Shown: positions 12,101 to 22,830 of the stretch, piece after piece | Position numbering within the stretch: position 1 is the stretch's first letter | Layout of the letters: each line of letters begins with the position of its first letter | Assembly (NCBI RefSeq): GCF_020085105.1 | Contig: NC_058057.1 | Span: forward strand, 21,565,860 to 21,629,859 | Source of the DNA: Siniperca chuatsi | Lineage: Eukaryota; Chordata; Actinopteri; Centrarchiformes; Sinipercidae | Direction of reading: 5' to 3' | DNA: 64,000 bases | Program-made: the position numbers and the translations under genes | The notes under the pieces: generated by a model | Databases searched by the model: none | What the model was told of the DNA's origin: nothing | Seen by the model: the letters and a program-made list of their open reading frames with translations, nothing else

Positions 12101-13866
12101 TAGAATAGTACATGAAACATGTCACAGAATACACTGACGATCTGGTGTAATACGCCTTTTTCACAGAAGACATTTTGACATGTAAGAAAAGCACAGGTGT
12201 AAATAATAAAATGAACGATGGCTGAATTCCATTTAGATGCTTGTTATTGTGCATGCTAGCACACTGTGCTTTTCCTACTATAAGTCAAAATTTCTGCTGT
12301 GAAAAAGGCCTATGAACGTGTAAGATATACCGTGTATAGGCACCATTATTGGGACACATAAATGGGGCAGAACCATCATTAATGGTATTAGTTACGGCCT
12401 TTTATGTCCTTTTCTGATGATGGTATTTATTAAATAAAGAAATCTTCATTACAGCTGGAAATCAGTCACATTATATTTTTGGCCATCTGTATATTGAAGG
12501 GGCACTACACATGCCTGAATTTTAATTTATTTTATTTGATAGAAAACAGAAGTTAAAAATTTATTTCAAACCAATCTGAAATTTACCACTCTCATCAGGA
12601 GTACCAAACATCTAATCAGTTAAATTCTGGGTGACATTGGGGTAAATTGGATTAAACCTGACTTGTCGGAGTGTTGATATTTAAGTCTTCTTGTCGTTCA
12701 TCACTCAAATGCAAGTTTCAGCTCTGCACTGTTTGCATGCTCCTGTCTTTTAGGAAGACGACCAAACTGGACGGGTGACGGATGTCGGACAATAAATGTT
12801 GGAGAGAACATTACATGCCTGTGTTCACATTTGACATTTTTTGCTATCTTATTGGTGCGTTTTACTTTTTGTATTATTTTCATGATATACATTCCGATAC
12901 AAATATTTGGACATTCCTCTGTATGAGCGTATTAGATGATTGCACTCTGTACCATAGTTACCTCATTTTAAATTTCTCTCCACAGTTTTAAAGGTGGGGT
13001 ATGCGATTCCAATCCAGTACACGTTTGTTGTCAGATTCAGCGAATGTCTCCTTATGGTCCGCTAGCTGTCCGTTCAGTGTGCGCGCTGAAAAAGAATCCG
13101 GTGTTTGTACACAGCCCTGGCTCTGTAAATGGGAAACAAACAAAGTGGCTCGGACCATGATTTGTGTGTCAGGTAACGTTCAATGACTTGCCCACGGACA
13201 TTCAGCTTACTTTCTAATTTGCCAAGATATGCTGTTGTTGAAATGTTAGCTATAGCAGCAGGAGAGTTGTGAGCATCGCTGTCTGCAGCTGCTGTGCTGG
13301 CTCTGGGAAACCGTCCAGTCCTCTCTGGCTGTTCGCTTCACAGCAGCAACTGTAGCGACAGTTTACAAACCCACAACCTAGACAACCTAACATTACTTGC
13401 TGTGTCGTCGTTCGCTCTATATCACAGAGTATTTGTCATGGTATTGGATTTCTCCAGAATCGCACCCCACCTTTAAATTTCCCCCTTCAGTAATTAAGTT
13501 CATCATAAATCATCCTGATTACCAATGCCAGTGCTTGTGACAAAATGCTTAAAAGTGTTACATTTTTGCTCTTTGCAGACTCCTCCTAATGAAACAGTGT
13601 CTAGTTATGACCTGAACAACCTTACCATCATCACCCAAGTTGGCTGTGGATTGTCCATATTCTTCCTCAGCATAATCCTCTTCATGCACTTCCTTCTGAG
13701 GTAATGATAACAAAACTTTGTCTCTATAATTAGTTTCAGATTAAATAGTTCTTTCTTTCCAAGAAACATCCAGGAAATTACAGACATGCAAAATAAAGTG
13801 AGTAAAGCCTTCTCCACACTAGTACGAATAATACACACACACACACACACACACACATATTATTAG

Positions 13867-13951
<85 letters not shown>

Positions 13952-16900
13952 TATATATTTAGAGTTTTTAAGTAATATCCACCATCTTTTGCACAGGACA
14001 CGTAGAGATATGAGTATTCAGGCCTTTGCGTGCTAAGTTTTCTCATTATGTAGCCATACATACTGAGATATTTCCTGTACAAAAATTAATTAGAGAGAAA
14101 TTTTGGTTTTAGTCACAATTAGTAAAAACAGAGTGAACAAATAACAAATAAAAGAGATGAAGGCAACTTGTAAAATCAATAAATCAATCAATCAAACTTT
14201 ATTTCCATAGCACCTTCCAACAACCGAAGCTGAACCAAAGTGCTGTACAACATTAAAAACAAGATAAAAAATAATAATGATAATAACAAATAATAATAAA
14301 AGTACAAATAGGTCAGCAGAGCACAATACAACATTAAGATAAAGAGAAGTGTCACAGGGCCACTAAGTGTTAAAACCTATTCTAAATAAGTGGGTTTTAA
14401 GTTTCAAAATCGATTCACAATTGACACAAAGATGCTTAAGTCTTTATTCTAACTATTTATAATGTAAAAACAAGCATCACCGAGTGCAGTAGTATAAAAC
14501 ATTAAGGTAATACAATACAAATGATAGCATGTGTTGTAGTGTGTTGTTCCACAGCGGTTAATGTAGGGAAAGTTCATGTAAATGAGCCCACTTTCGAGAA
14601 CAGCAGAACACTGTGGTGGGTAAAATGTGAAGACATTTGCAGTAGGTAAATGAGACTGCTGAATAGTAGCTTCATTGTTGGAGTGCTATGGAAATAACTG
14701 TGATATGTACCCAATGAATGCCTTATGAAAACAAACATCCATCTATCCCTTACCTCACCTTGTATGGTCACAGGAATATTTTGCACCTAACTTTGCATTC
14801 AAATCAGAATCAGAATCAAAAATACTTTATTGATCCCCGAGGGGAAACTCTTTCGTTACAGCTGCTCACTATCACGTCAATGCACACAGGAATAGAAGGA
14901 ATTAATGTACTAAGCAAATCAAAATATAATACGCTATAATACAGGTAAGATAAATCAAGTACAAGTCGGTATAGAGGTTGATAAGTATGTAAACACTGTT
15001 TAGAGACCAAAGGAGTGATTATGTAATATGTAAATAAATATTACTTATATGACCCACGTTTTGAACAGCCTTTATGGCCAGAGTTTGCATTATATATGTA
15101 ATTCTTTCTATATCTGTGCGTGTGTTTGTTTTCAGTCCAAGAGACATTGGTTATATGGTAACCTCATTTATTTACTATGTACTATATAGTACACTATATC
15201 AAATAATACTTTATCAAAAAATAAAGCAAGTAATGAAAACATTTCCAGAGGTGGAGCAAGTATTCAGTTTCTTTACTTAAGTACTAATACCACACTGTAA
15301 AAAATACTCCATTACAAGCAAAAGTCCTGCATTGAAAAGGTTACTCAAGTAAAATTAAATAAGTATTATCAGGAAAATGTACTTTAAGTATCAAAAGTAA
15401 AAGTACTCAATGCAGAGTAATGGTCCATGTGAGTGTATAAACGATAGTATATGTAATGATATAATATATATGTACTATTATATAGTATATCATTAGATTA
15501 TTATTACTCATGCATTAATGTGTAAGCAGCATTTTACTCTTTTCATTTCATACAGGGCTGTAACAAATGATTATTTTCATTATCTGCTGGTTATTTTCTT
15601 GATCAATCCATTTATTGTTTGGTTTGTAAAAAATTAGAAAATAGTGAGAAATTCCCATCACAATTACCCAGAACTCAAAGTGACACCAGGACCTTGTTTT
15701 GTCTGACCAACAGTCCACACCTCAAAATGATTCCGTTTACTGTAATTTAAGACGACGAAAAGCAGAAAATCGTTACATTTGAGAAGCTGAAACCATGAAA
15801 TCTTTGGCATTTTTGCATGAAAAATGTTTTATTAATTTTGTTTATTAATGTTTTATTAATTTATTGATAGTTGACAAGTCAGCTAATTAATCGTTTAGGG
15901 TAAAATTTTATAAACTGTTGGGTAGTTGTTTTTTTAACAATGCATCATATTTTAAAGGTTTTTAAATGTAAAAGCTTTTTGTAAAGTAACTAGTAATTAC
16001 AGCTGTCATAAAAATAAATGTAGAGGAGAACAAAGTACAATCTTTCCCTCTGAAATGTAGTGTAGTAGAAGTAGAAGTGTCACAAAATGGAAATAATCAA
16101 GTAAAGTACAGATACCTCAAATTTGTACTTAAGTACAGTACCTGAGTAAATGTACTTAATTATATTCCACCACTGTAAATCTCATCTAAATGCTTTGTTT
16201 GAGGCTTCTCCATCCTCACCATATTTATAATATAACTTCCTTCAATGTGTGAAGCCTCCTCTCCTGCCTTTTCTCTCTCATAGACCTCATCTAAACTGGT
16301 CAATAAACATTACTGCCATATAGAACTGTATATTTGGCCTTTATGGTTGTTGACATCCAATACTGTTCCATTAAAATATATAGCTTTATTTAAAATATGC
16401 CTCTGCCTCGAATTCCTTTGAATAAATTCCATTTGGTAAATGACAGATGATCACAGTCACATTTTAAATTAATATTCTAATCAAGTGAAAAGACTTTCAC
16501 ATTGTGGTTTTAACGATCATTTTTGTGAACAATTGATCTTTTTTTTGATTAATCGTTTAATTGTCCAGTCTATAAAATGTCCTAAAACAGTGAAAAATGC
16601 CTTTCACAATTTCCCAGAGTTCCCAGTTTACAATGATGTAAAACAGAGAAAAGCAGCAAATTGTCATATTTGAGAAACTGAAATCAGTGAATGTTTGGTG
16701 TTTATTGGCGATATATTGATTAATATTCTGTCAGTCAGCTAATTCCTTAATTGTCTAAATGTTTCAGTCACATATCATCATCATTTGTTCAAGATATATT
16801 TAACTCTTTCACCAGATGGGGTAATTGTAACCCTGTTTTCTTGCTAGCATTCTCCAGTCCCTCTGGCCTGTGGGTAATAAGCACTACAATTTCTCTTTGA

Positions 16901-19081
16901 CTAATCTTCTTTAAATAACACCAACATGGCAAAACAGTGTACACCCAACTTCACTTTCTTCAGGGTCACAGCAGACTCTCCACTCTACTGTTGTATATGT
17001 TACTCTGAGTCTGTTACACTCACAACTGTCCCTCATAAAACAATGGCATGTACAAACTAAAATTACTTTCAGGCAAAGGGACATGAAATAGCTACACATA
17101 TATAAATAAAATAATAGTGCTGTAAATGATAATGAAATAATCATTGTATGTAATAATAAAACTGTCCAAAATAACATTGTGGAATTATTCCTACTGAAAT
17201 ATATATATTCCGTAGGAACATGTATATACAGTATACTGTACAGCTTAATAAGTGGCATAAAGTAGTATGGTAAACTTAGGTAATTAAAATGACCCAAAAA
17301 ATGTAACATGGAAAGTAACTAAGGTTACATAATAATAAAAAAGATGATTTGTCTATTAGAAATCATAAAGTTATGGGCACCAAGAAGACAAATCTAACTT
17401 ATTTGACTTCTCTGTTCGTCTCTTTTGACAGGAGGACCAAGGCCAGTAAAGCCACAAGGATTCTCATCCACCTGGTGTCCGCCATGTTCCTGCTTAACTT
17501 TACTTTCCTGATCAACAGCTATGTGGCAAAACTGAAGAGCACTGTGGTCTGTAAGATCATGGCTGCTTTCATGCACTACTTTATGTTGGCCACTTTCACT
17601 TGGTTTGCTGCGCAGGCTTTCCACCTCTGGCTGCAGCTGTACAATGGGGGCAAAATTGCAATCCATCACTACATACTCAAAGTCTCCATTACCACTTGGG
17701 GTGAGTACACATCATGATTTTCTGCTGTTTGACTTGATCATGGACATGACATTTGCAATTCAGTGGTTAGTTGGTTATCATTAATTTTCTTTCTTCATTT
17801 CCAGTACTACCAAGTGTTGTTGCGATTGTCCTGCTCATCATAGGAAAATATGGTGAACAAGTCATCTACACTAATGACACTAAAAAAAACGTGGCCATGT
17901 GAGTTGGCAAATCATTTTCTGTGGATTATATATTTAATATACAGAATCATACAATAGAACCACGTTTCCTTTCCTTTACTTCCTTTACAGGTGCTGGATA
18001 ACAGACAGCAACGTCCACTACATTGTTAACATAGGCTACTATGTGTTGATCTTCCTCTTCACCTTCACTACCTTCATCATCATACTGTCCTGGCTCATTT
18101 GTCTCAAGAGAACCAAAGCAGGCAACGTAAAGAACATTGGCAGAAATGGCAAAAGTATTGTAGCCATCCTGGGATTGTGTTGCTTGCTGGGGATCACATG
18201 GGGTTTTGCCTTCTTCGCTTACGGTGTCCTCCGAATCCCTGCTTACTACATTTTCACGGTCCTCAATTCTTTCCAAGGTATCCACAACTGTGATCAGCCT
18301 GGATGTGATCCAGCAGTTCTAAATTATAATCTTTCAATTTATTGCTTTGTTACATTTTAAATAATTTAATTTAATCCTATTTTATATTCACTGCTCATGT
18401 AGGTGGGGTTTTACTACTTTACTCAGGATAAAACTGCTTGAATGCTATAATACTTTTATATTAACAAGAGATGAATAGACTGTGTGTAATGTGAAAGGGG
18501 TCGCAACTTTACTGGTGTGTAAATAGGCAACTGTTTGCTAACAAGTTTGCCATTTCAACTTTAGAAGGTGAAATGTTGTTTACAGCTTGTTTCACTGCTG
18601 CCAAGTGGTAAAAAAAAAAAAACAATTAATAAAACGATGAACTAATGGGGGACCAATGCACAATACTTGTTCGATGCAAAAAAAGCAAAACATTTGATGG
18701 TACATGGAGTCATATTTTGCACTGAATGACAATCTTGTATTATTCTCCTGTTAACTGCATTAAAACCTGAAAGGCACGCTGAAGCTGAAGGATGGATGAC
18801 TGTGAAAATAAATCCCACCTATGTATTACATGAGCAATGAGTGTAAAGTAGGGATAAACTAAAAGTAAATTACATTTCATAGGCTCAGCTTGTCCTTGTG
18901 AGTGACCATCTTTTTTTGCCCGGCAGGTTTCTTCCTGTTCATCTACTACTACAACACCAGCCACTCAGGAGAAATAAACAGAGGCGAGAATGGTCATAAA
19001 AACACCAGCACCTCCAGCACCCTTAAAACCAACCTGGACAGCTTCGAGAACCCCTACATCAACCTACCAGACACAAAATAA
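6105..19081 (+). CDS. Adhesion G protein-coupled receptor, ADGRG group (GPR56/GPR97/GPR114-like), complete
   Basis: Seventeen exons join in phase to 713 codons plus stop: 6105-6159, 6391-6528, 7332-7379, 7490-7633, 7925-7957, 8281-8355, 8691-8865, 9657-9819, 11357-11491, 11588-11698, 11806-11842, 12754-12854, 13579-13700, 17432-17700, 17805-17898, 17991-18277, 18927-19081. A signal peptide (residues 1-18) is followed by a Cys-rich, N-glycosylation-rich ectodomain with no recognisable adhesion module. A GAIN region follows, and then a GPS with CxxW...W.GDGC and CLCSHLTFFAILL; cleavage is expected at L398|T399, leaving a TFFAILL tethered agonist. Seven membrane segments follow, with the ECL2 MCWI cysteine. 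The short tail ends NPYINLPDTK. A 5' noncoding exon is likely near 5965 (donor GAAAG|GTAAG; acceptor at 6014). Paralogue identity (G1, G3, G5 or a fish-specific member) is not resolved. The 3' exon abuts a repeat whose AATAAA (19154-19159) may serve as poly(A) signal. Confidence 0.92.
6707..7130. repeat. Composite repeat: AGTACTTTTACTT element interrupted by a second repeat
   Basis: 6707-6805 is one end of the 'AGTGGTGGAAAGTAACTAAGTACATTTACTC' family (compare 49669-50174). From about 6806 it switches to a different sequence with 'ggtgttttaacccaaatcatgttcc', which looks like another dispersed element. It lies in intron 2 of the receptor gene. Confidence 0.5.
8890..9487. repeat. Fold-back repeat family F, full-length copy 2
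   Basis: Starts AAAGGAATAGTTAGACATTT and ends in GGAACTATTCCTT, giving about 11-bp terminal inverted repeats around a 600-bp core. The core is itself partly inverted: 'gggggaaacagctagcctgg' at about 9090 answers 'gccaggctagctgtttctccc' at about 9352. It lies in intron 7 of the receptor gene. Confidence 0.7.
10014..11049. repeat. Fold-back repeat family F, copy 3, with a nested element
   Basis: The outer ends are 'acttgttcaacattttggg' and 'aaaatgttgaactattcctttaa' (inverted). The interior is interrupted by a family G element at 10262-10765, so the outer copy is older than the inner one. Confidence 0.65.
10262..10765 (+). repeat. Interspersed repeat family G (TAAACACAAAGTACAGCTGAGG), copy 1
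   Basis: Shares ordered blocks with 42600-43085 (same strand) and 61628-62158 (opposite strand): 'ttagcgctaaacacaaag', 'gatcactaaagttattacaa', 'catggcaatccatc', 'gagatatttcagtctgga' and 'gtggtggactgaccgac'. About 500 bp, noncoding, nested in a family F element. Confidence 0.7.
12151..12312. repeat. Short MITE with about 45-bp terminal inverted repeats
   Basis: The left arm GCCTTTTTCACAG...ACATTTTGAC...AAAAGCACAG is answered by the reverse complement at the right end, GCCTTTTTCACAG...AATTTTGAC...AAAAGCACAG. The unit is 162 bp, in intron 11, just before the GPS exon. Confidence 0.7.
12992..13472. repeat. TTAA-flanked MITE (piggyBac/Kolobok-like)
   Basis: The left end is AGGTGGGGTATGCGATTC and the reverse-complemented right end AGGTGGGGTGCGATTC. 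TTAA stands immediately outside both ends (12988-12991 and 13473-13476), which matches the TTAA target duplication of piggyBac and Kolobok elements. There is no transposase. GC content is higher than in the flanks. It lies between the GPS exon and the TM1 exon. Confidence 0.75.
13833..13958. repeat. Compound microsatellite (CA)n-(CT)n-(TA)n
   Basis: Three adjoining dinucleotide runs: AC at about 13833-13856, CT at about 13869-13906 and TA at about 13907-13942, then a few AC units. Open frames across it are artefacts. It is in intron 13 of the receptor gene. Confidence 0.95.
14160..14530 (-). repeat. LINE-derived 3' tail, minus orientation
   Basis: 'atcaatcaatcaaactttatttccatagcacc' followed by 'accaaagtgctgtacaa' is the usual reversed 3' terminus of fish LINEs (compare the plus-strand tail at 56460-56510, 'gaaaggtgctttacaaataaag'). 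The rest is AT-rich and degraded. Confidence 0.5.
14800..15010 (+). repeat. Interspersed repeat family H (AATACTTTATTGATCCCCGA)
   Basis: Begins 'aatcagaatcagaatcaaaaatactttattgatccccgaggggaaactc' in outline. A reversed short copy is at 50180-50245 and a related one at 20920-21120. Probably the 3' region of a LINE or its derived SINE. Confidence 0.55.
15248..16174. repeat. AGTACTTTTACTT fold-back element, long copy with nested insert
   Basis: The left end 'aggtggagcaagtattcag' and the right end 'tacttaattatattccaccact' are inverted versions of each other, and 'aagtaaaagtactcaatgcag' lies inside. The middle is occupied by an unrelated repeat (15555-15905). It lies in the 3.7-kb intron between the TM1 and TM2 exons. 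Confidence 0.65.
15555..15905 (+). repeat. Interspersed repeat family J, copy 1 (nested)
   Basis: Shares with 16495-16775 and 61425-61605 the ordered words 'aaaatagtgaaaaa'-like, 'ttcccagagctcaa'-like, 'aaagcagaaaat', 'tttgagaagctga', and a closing 'tcagctaattaatcgttta'. No coding capacity. Confidence 0.6.
16495..16775 (+). repeat. Interspersed repeat family J, copy 2
   Basis: Second copy, 600 bp downstream of the first: 'tgattaatcgtttaattgtcc', 'aatttcccagagttccc', 'aaaagcagcaaattgtcatatttgagaaactga' in outline, and 'cagctaattccttaattgtc'. Confidence 0.6.
18480..18660. repeat. Interspersed repeat (GCTAACAAGTTTGCC family), copy 2
   Basis: 'taaataggcaactgtttgctaac', 'aagtttgcc' and 'acagcttgtttcactgctgcc' match 47855-48060 in reverse. 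It is in the last intron of the receptor gene. Confidence 0.55.
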
Positions 19082-19120
19082 ACCCTTGCAAGATGAATGG
19101 GGACTAAAGATCGATGAAGA

Positions 19121-19545
19121 GGCAGTGGTAGAAGTACTCAGATCTTTTACTTAAATAAAAGTAACAAAAACCAGTGAAAAAATACTCCTTTACAAGTAAA
19201 AGTCCAGTATTCAAAAATTAAAAGTAAGACGTACGAACCATCAGTAGAAAGAAAATAGTTCCTACATGAAACTGTTCACAAGGTCTGTGGATTATCTTAA
19301 GTAACCGTGTCGTGATTTCTGGAAAGAGACTTTGCTGTTTTTCAAATTAATTTTTTTTGCCGCTTTGAGCACAAGCCGAGTGCCATGTAGTCCCATTATA
19401 TTCAAAAAAGGCAGAAATCTCTACAGCTGATATCTCCAATACTTTGCAGCTGACAACAAAACAATCTAGATGGATAAAGAGCACTACAGGTAAGAGGAAA
19501 AAATATTTTTTGGGGGGGTGAACTGTCCCTTTAAAGTATCAAATT
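19121..19545. repeat. Repeat cluster downstream of the receptor gene
   Basis: 19121-19245 is an 'AGTGGTAGAAGTACTCAGATC' copy of the AGTACTTTTACTT family. 19245-19545 belongs to another family whose reversed copy is at 33715-33865 (shared 'ctttgctgttt', 'ggtgaactgtcccttta', 'ctgtggattatcttaagtaac'). The cluster begins 40 bp after the receptor stop codon. Confidence 0.6.
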
Positions 19546-19787
19546 TTTTTTTCTAAATTACATTTTCAGGCCCCTCTGATCTCCAACCTACATACAAAAT
19601 ATCATCAGTTGTGGAGATACTGGTGAAAAATTGTTTCCTCTCAAACAGGACATTGATAATTGCAAATAAGGTGACATATCTAAAATATTGTACATCCTGT
19701 TCGACCCGTAAGAACTTGCTGTATGTAAAAGCTTGCTTTGACTGTTTGAAATATTAGGAGATGAGGAACATGAGAAAATAAGAATCC

Positions 19788-19793
19788 TTTATT
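19788..19793 (-). terminator. Poly(A) signal for knstrn
   Basis: AATAAA on the minus strand, 95 nt downstream of the knstrn stop codon and without a competing signal nearer. It fits a short 3' UTR. The receptor gene converges from the other side. Confidence 0.6.
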
Positions 19794-19887
19794 CAGTTTA
19801 ATTAATACTAACATTAAAACAAACATTATGCATCAATATACACATTTTCAAACAACTCATTTTAAATTGGGAAATTATTGTACACTT

Positions 19888-22058
19888 TTACAACAAGAGA
19901 GCTTCTGCTTCCTTGAGAGCTTTTTCCATTTCAGCAGCCTCCAGGGAAAAGTTCTCCCTTTCCTGCATCATATGTTCCCGTGCTTTAGCGAGTTCTGTCA
20001 TTGTAGTTTGGATTTCCTAAAGTGTGTACAATGAGGAACATTTAAAATACACTCCAACCATTCCTTAAATCAACTACTACAAATAGCAAAGTTACATAGT
20101 CAACGAGTTTGACTCACCTCTAACCGAGCACGTTGCTGTGATGCAATGTCTCCAAACGCTTTTAATTCATGCAGCAGGTCTGTGGAGACACTCTGAAATA
20201 GAGAAAATGGAAGTTGTGTTTACTAGACGGCACTGCCTTTGATAGCCAAAAAGCCTGTAACCCTTTATGTGTAGAACACAAGTATAGTGTACATTTGAAT
20301 TATTTATATATAACAGGTAATATTTTTTCTCAATTTTCTGTAATTGTGTGGTAATGTGGCATGGAACTGATAACTGCATGTTTCTACTGTAATTTCACCT
20401 ATTTTCCAGTTTGTAGTTATTTGTGTGAGTTTGATTCAAATGCGCTTTGATTTGAAGTTTGATAAAGCATATGGTAAATAAAACATGACTGTACGTATAA
20501 CATCAAGTAAACTGAAATAAAATATATTAATATGTATACCATGACTTCTTTTCTTTGCTCTTCATTTTGTAGTGCAGCTTCTCCAGCCCTTTCTCCTAAA
20601 ACTAAAAATTAAAGAGATTTTATGTTATTTTCTAACAAGCAACAACTGAAATTAGGTTGACAAATATGCATTTTGTAAATGGTGATACATTTTCACCTGG
20701 GTCTATTTTGGCTGCGACTAGGAGAACATGACAGTCCTTCAGGTTTTTCTGTACCTCTGCATTTTCCTTTTCAAGGTCACTGAACTGCAGCTCCAACTCA
20801 GCTACTCTTTGCTGCAATATAACAAGGACTTTATCAAAGCAACACAGATTCTAATAGCACAAAGTAAAAAAAAAAAAGAAGAAATAAATGCTCTACAATT
20901 CCAGCTGACAAGAAGGCGGCGGCATACTTTATTAATCCCTCTAGGTATTGCACACATGCATTAATTTATTGAGAGATGACCCAAGCAGTTAGTGTTTTGG
21001 TGCCTTGCTCAAGGGTACCTTGGCAGTGCCCAGGAGGTGAACTGGCACCTCCCCAGCTACCAGTCCACACTCCGTTCCCAAGCCAAGTCCCTACTGACTG
21101 AGCTACTGCTGCCTTTAAGTGACATGCGTTCTACCAGGAGCCTAACCGATGTATTCATAAATAATGCTAGTATTACACTAGAGTATAAATACAAGCACTT
21201 AGTTATGTTACAATCCCACAAGTACTTCATTAAAATTGCTTTCTGCACCTGTGTGTCTGTGAGGTTTTTCTGCAGCTCCTCATTGGTAGCCATCAAATGC
21301 TGATTTTGCTCCTTGAGCTCTGCCTGTTGCCCATACCTGGTGGAGACCCTATAGAAAGGTACAACATAAAGTTGTGGGAAAAAAAGGCTGAATGCACTGC
21401 ATGTTCATGATATGCAACATAATGTATGACTTACCCTTTGTGAACTTTAGGAGCAACATTTTTTCTGGAAGACAAAGGTGAAAAAAAATTTAATCAATAG
21501 ATGTGAAGCAAACATACAGAGCCTGACAGGTATCAGGGGTTTGTGATGTTTGTGAGATTAAAAAGCTTTGATTTGTAACTTCCTGACAACAGTGTTAACC
21601 CTTGAATTGTGTCTACCTGTGGCAGAAGAGTCGTGTGGAGTGTGGTATTTAGTTCATCTTTATCAGCCTATTGTGTGCCACACCGCCTAGATGGGTTTGT
21701 TACGGGTCTACCCCACAGTTTACCATATTCTTCTAAGTCGTAACGTGCAGTTTTTACTTTGAATAGTGTTGATTAGCAATTTCTTACCTTGGCACATTTT
21801 CTTTTTGAGATTTAAGGATACCATCTGATTTTTGGACAGCATGTGCTGTTGCAGATACAGCTGCTGTGTCTCTGGATTCAAGTTTATGACCTGTTTTCTT
21901 TGTTTCTGCAGGTAACTGCACACCTGGAAAACACACAAGATTGTTAATCAGACATCAGCTTTGTTTGACTTTATAAAATTAAAATGCACATTAATTCAGT
22001 CACCAACAAAGTGCAAAAATGGTTAATTCTGCTCACCTCTTGGGATTTTTGAAGACAT
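19888..22058 (-). CDS. knstrn: Kinastrin / small kinetochore-associated protein (SKAP), complete
   Basis: Eight coding exons on the minus strand join in phase to 220 codons plus stop: 22058-22037, 21923-21788, 21464-21435, 21348-21249, 20811-20697, 20595-20540, 20192-20118, 20016-19888. The start codon is 8 nt inside its exon (acceptor at 22067). The N terminus MSSKIPRG holds an SxIP motif (S3-K-I-P6), the EB1-binding signature. A basic low-complexity stretch follows (QKENVPRKNVAPKVHKG). From about residue 80 to the end the protein is coiled coil. KEQNQHLMATNEELQKNL and KDCHVLLVAAKIDPG line up with the corresponding parts of human KNSTRN, and the C terminus ALKEAEALLL matches its ALKEMEQLLEM-like end. 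Known role: with astrin (SPAG5) it binds kinetochore microtubules and stabilises bi-oriented attachment. Shorter than human (316 aa), mainly at the N terminus. Shares a promoter with knl1. Confidence 0.88.
20920..21120. repeat. LINE/SINE-derived fragment in a knstrn intron
   Basis: 'catactttattaatccctctagg' resembles family H, and 'ttgctcaagggtaccttggcagtgcc...gactgagctactgctgcc' is a typical teleost repeat with a decayed tRNA-like 3' half. It separates the knstrn exons at 20697-20811 and 21249-21348. Confidence 0.5.
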
Positions 22059-22480
22059 TGCTCTATCTGCAATGAATATAATGCCAGCAATGACAAAGGA
22101 ACCTGTGTGAAGACATAATCTGATTAAACACGTTTAGTCTATCCTGGATATCTTTACTGAACCAGCTGTTTAATTACAATTTAACTAGGTAACTGTTAGG
22201 CTCTTTTCAAACATATTCTGCTTATATGTATTCAAAAGATTCTATAACTAAATAATGTCTTACCATGCCCTATATATTTGCTATTCAGCTGAATATAAAA
22301 ATTGACAGATTTTGAATGGAGTTTGGTGCGATTTCCCAAATACAAGGCCTTCAAAAACGTAACATAACAAGCGTCTAGTTAGCTTAGCTTAGCTTAGCTT
22401 AGGTGCAAGTTAAGCGTTCAACATAACTAAAACATACTATTATGTGTGACATGGTTCAATAACACAACGTCAATGCTTAC

Positions 22481-22530
22481 CTTTATGGATACGTTAATAA
22501 ATATGAGATTTGTCACCAGTCAAAACTGAG
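22481..22530 (-). other. knstrn 5' noncoding exon
   Basis: Donor AAAG|GTAAGC on the minus strand (GT at 22480-22479) lies just below the promoter boxes and would splice to the acceptor at 22067. The upstream end is undetermined. The intron between carries a short GCTTA tandem run at about 22380-22402. Confidence 0.5.
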
Positions 22531-22830
22531 CCGCACGAATTCAAAAACCTCCCGCCCACTATGGTCAATTCCGGTTTGTTTACGTTATTTCCTGTATAGA
22601 TAAAACTACTTTTCGCTATTTCTGGTGGACAGAAGGTTTTTATCTCTTGATTAATTCGAGCTAAACGTTATAAGCATTTGTATGAGCAATCTTTTGTTGA
22701 GTTAATTTTACTACAGTAAACTGAAATAAGCAGAGGAATCGAGAAAGTAGACCAAAAAAAAACCACACAGACTAGACTGCACTGCGCATGCGTGGAGGCG
22801 GCTAAATTCAAAACTCAAGACGTTAGCATC
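22531..22830. promoter_or_regulatory. Bidirectional knstrn/knl1 promoter with CHR, GGCGG and NRF1 boxes
   Basis: Between the first exons of the two genes. A CHR-type TTTGAA box lies on the minus strand at 22545-22540, with GGCGG (22556-22552) six bases upstream of it, oriented toward knstrn. TTCAAA at 22807-22812 follows GGCGG (22797-22801) after five bases on the knl1 side. A perfect NRF1 palindrome TGCGCATGCG sits at 22783-22792. No TATA box. Known: CDE/CHR boxes are bound by DREAM/MuvB and drive G2/M genes. Factor binding here is inferred from the motifs. Confidence 0.7.

Noticed and set aside
16911..17309. 132-codon hydrophobic minus-strand frame
   Set aside because: In a receptor intron, AT-rich, no conserved motif; hydrophobicity reflects T-rich codons.
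17947..18285. 112-codon minus-strand frame rich in Glu and Asp
   Set aside because: Antisense of the TM5-TM7 exon of the receptor; hydrophobic sense codons read as acidic or Val codons in reverse.
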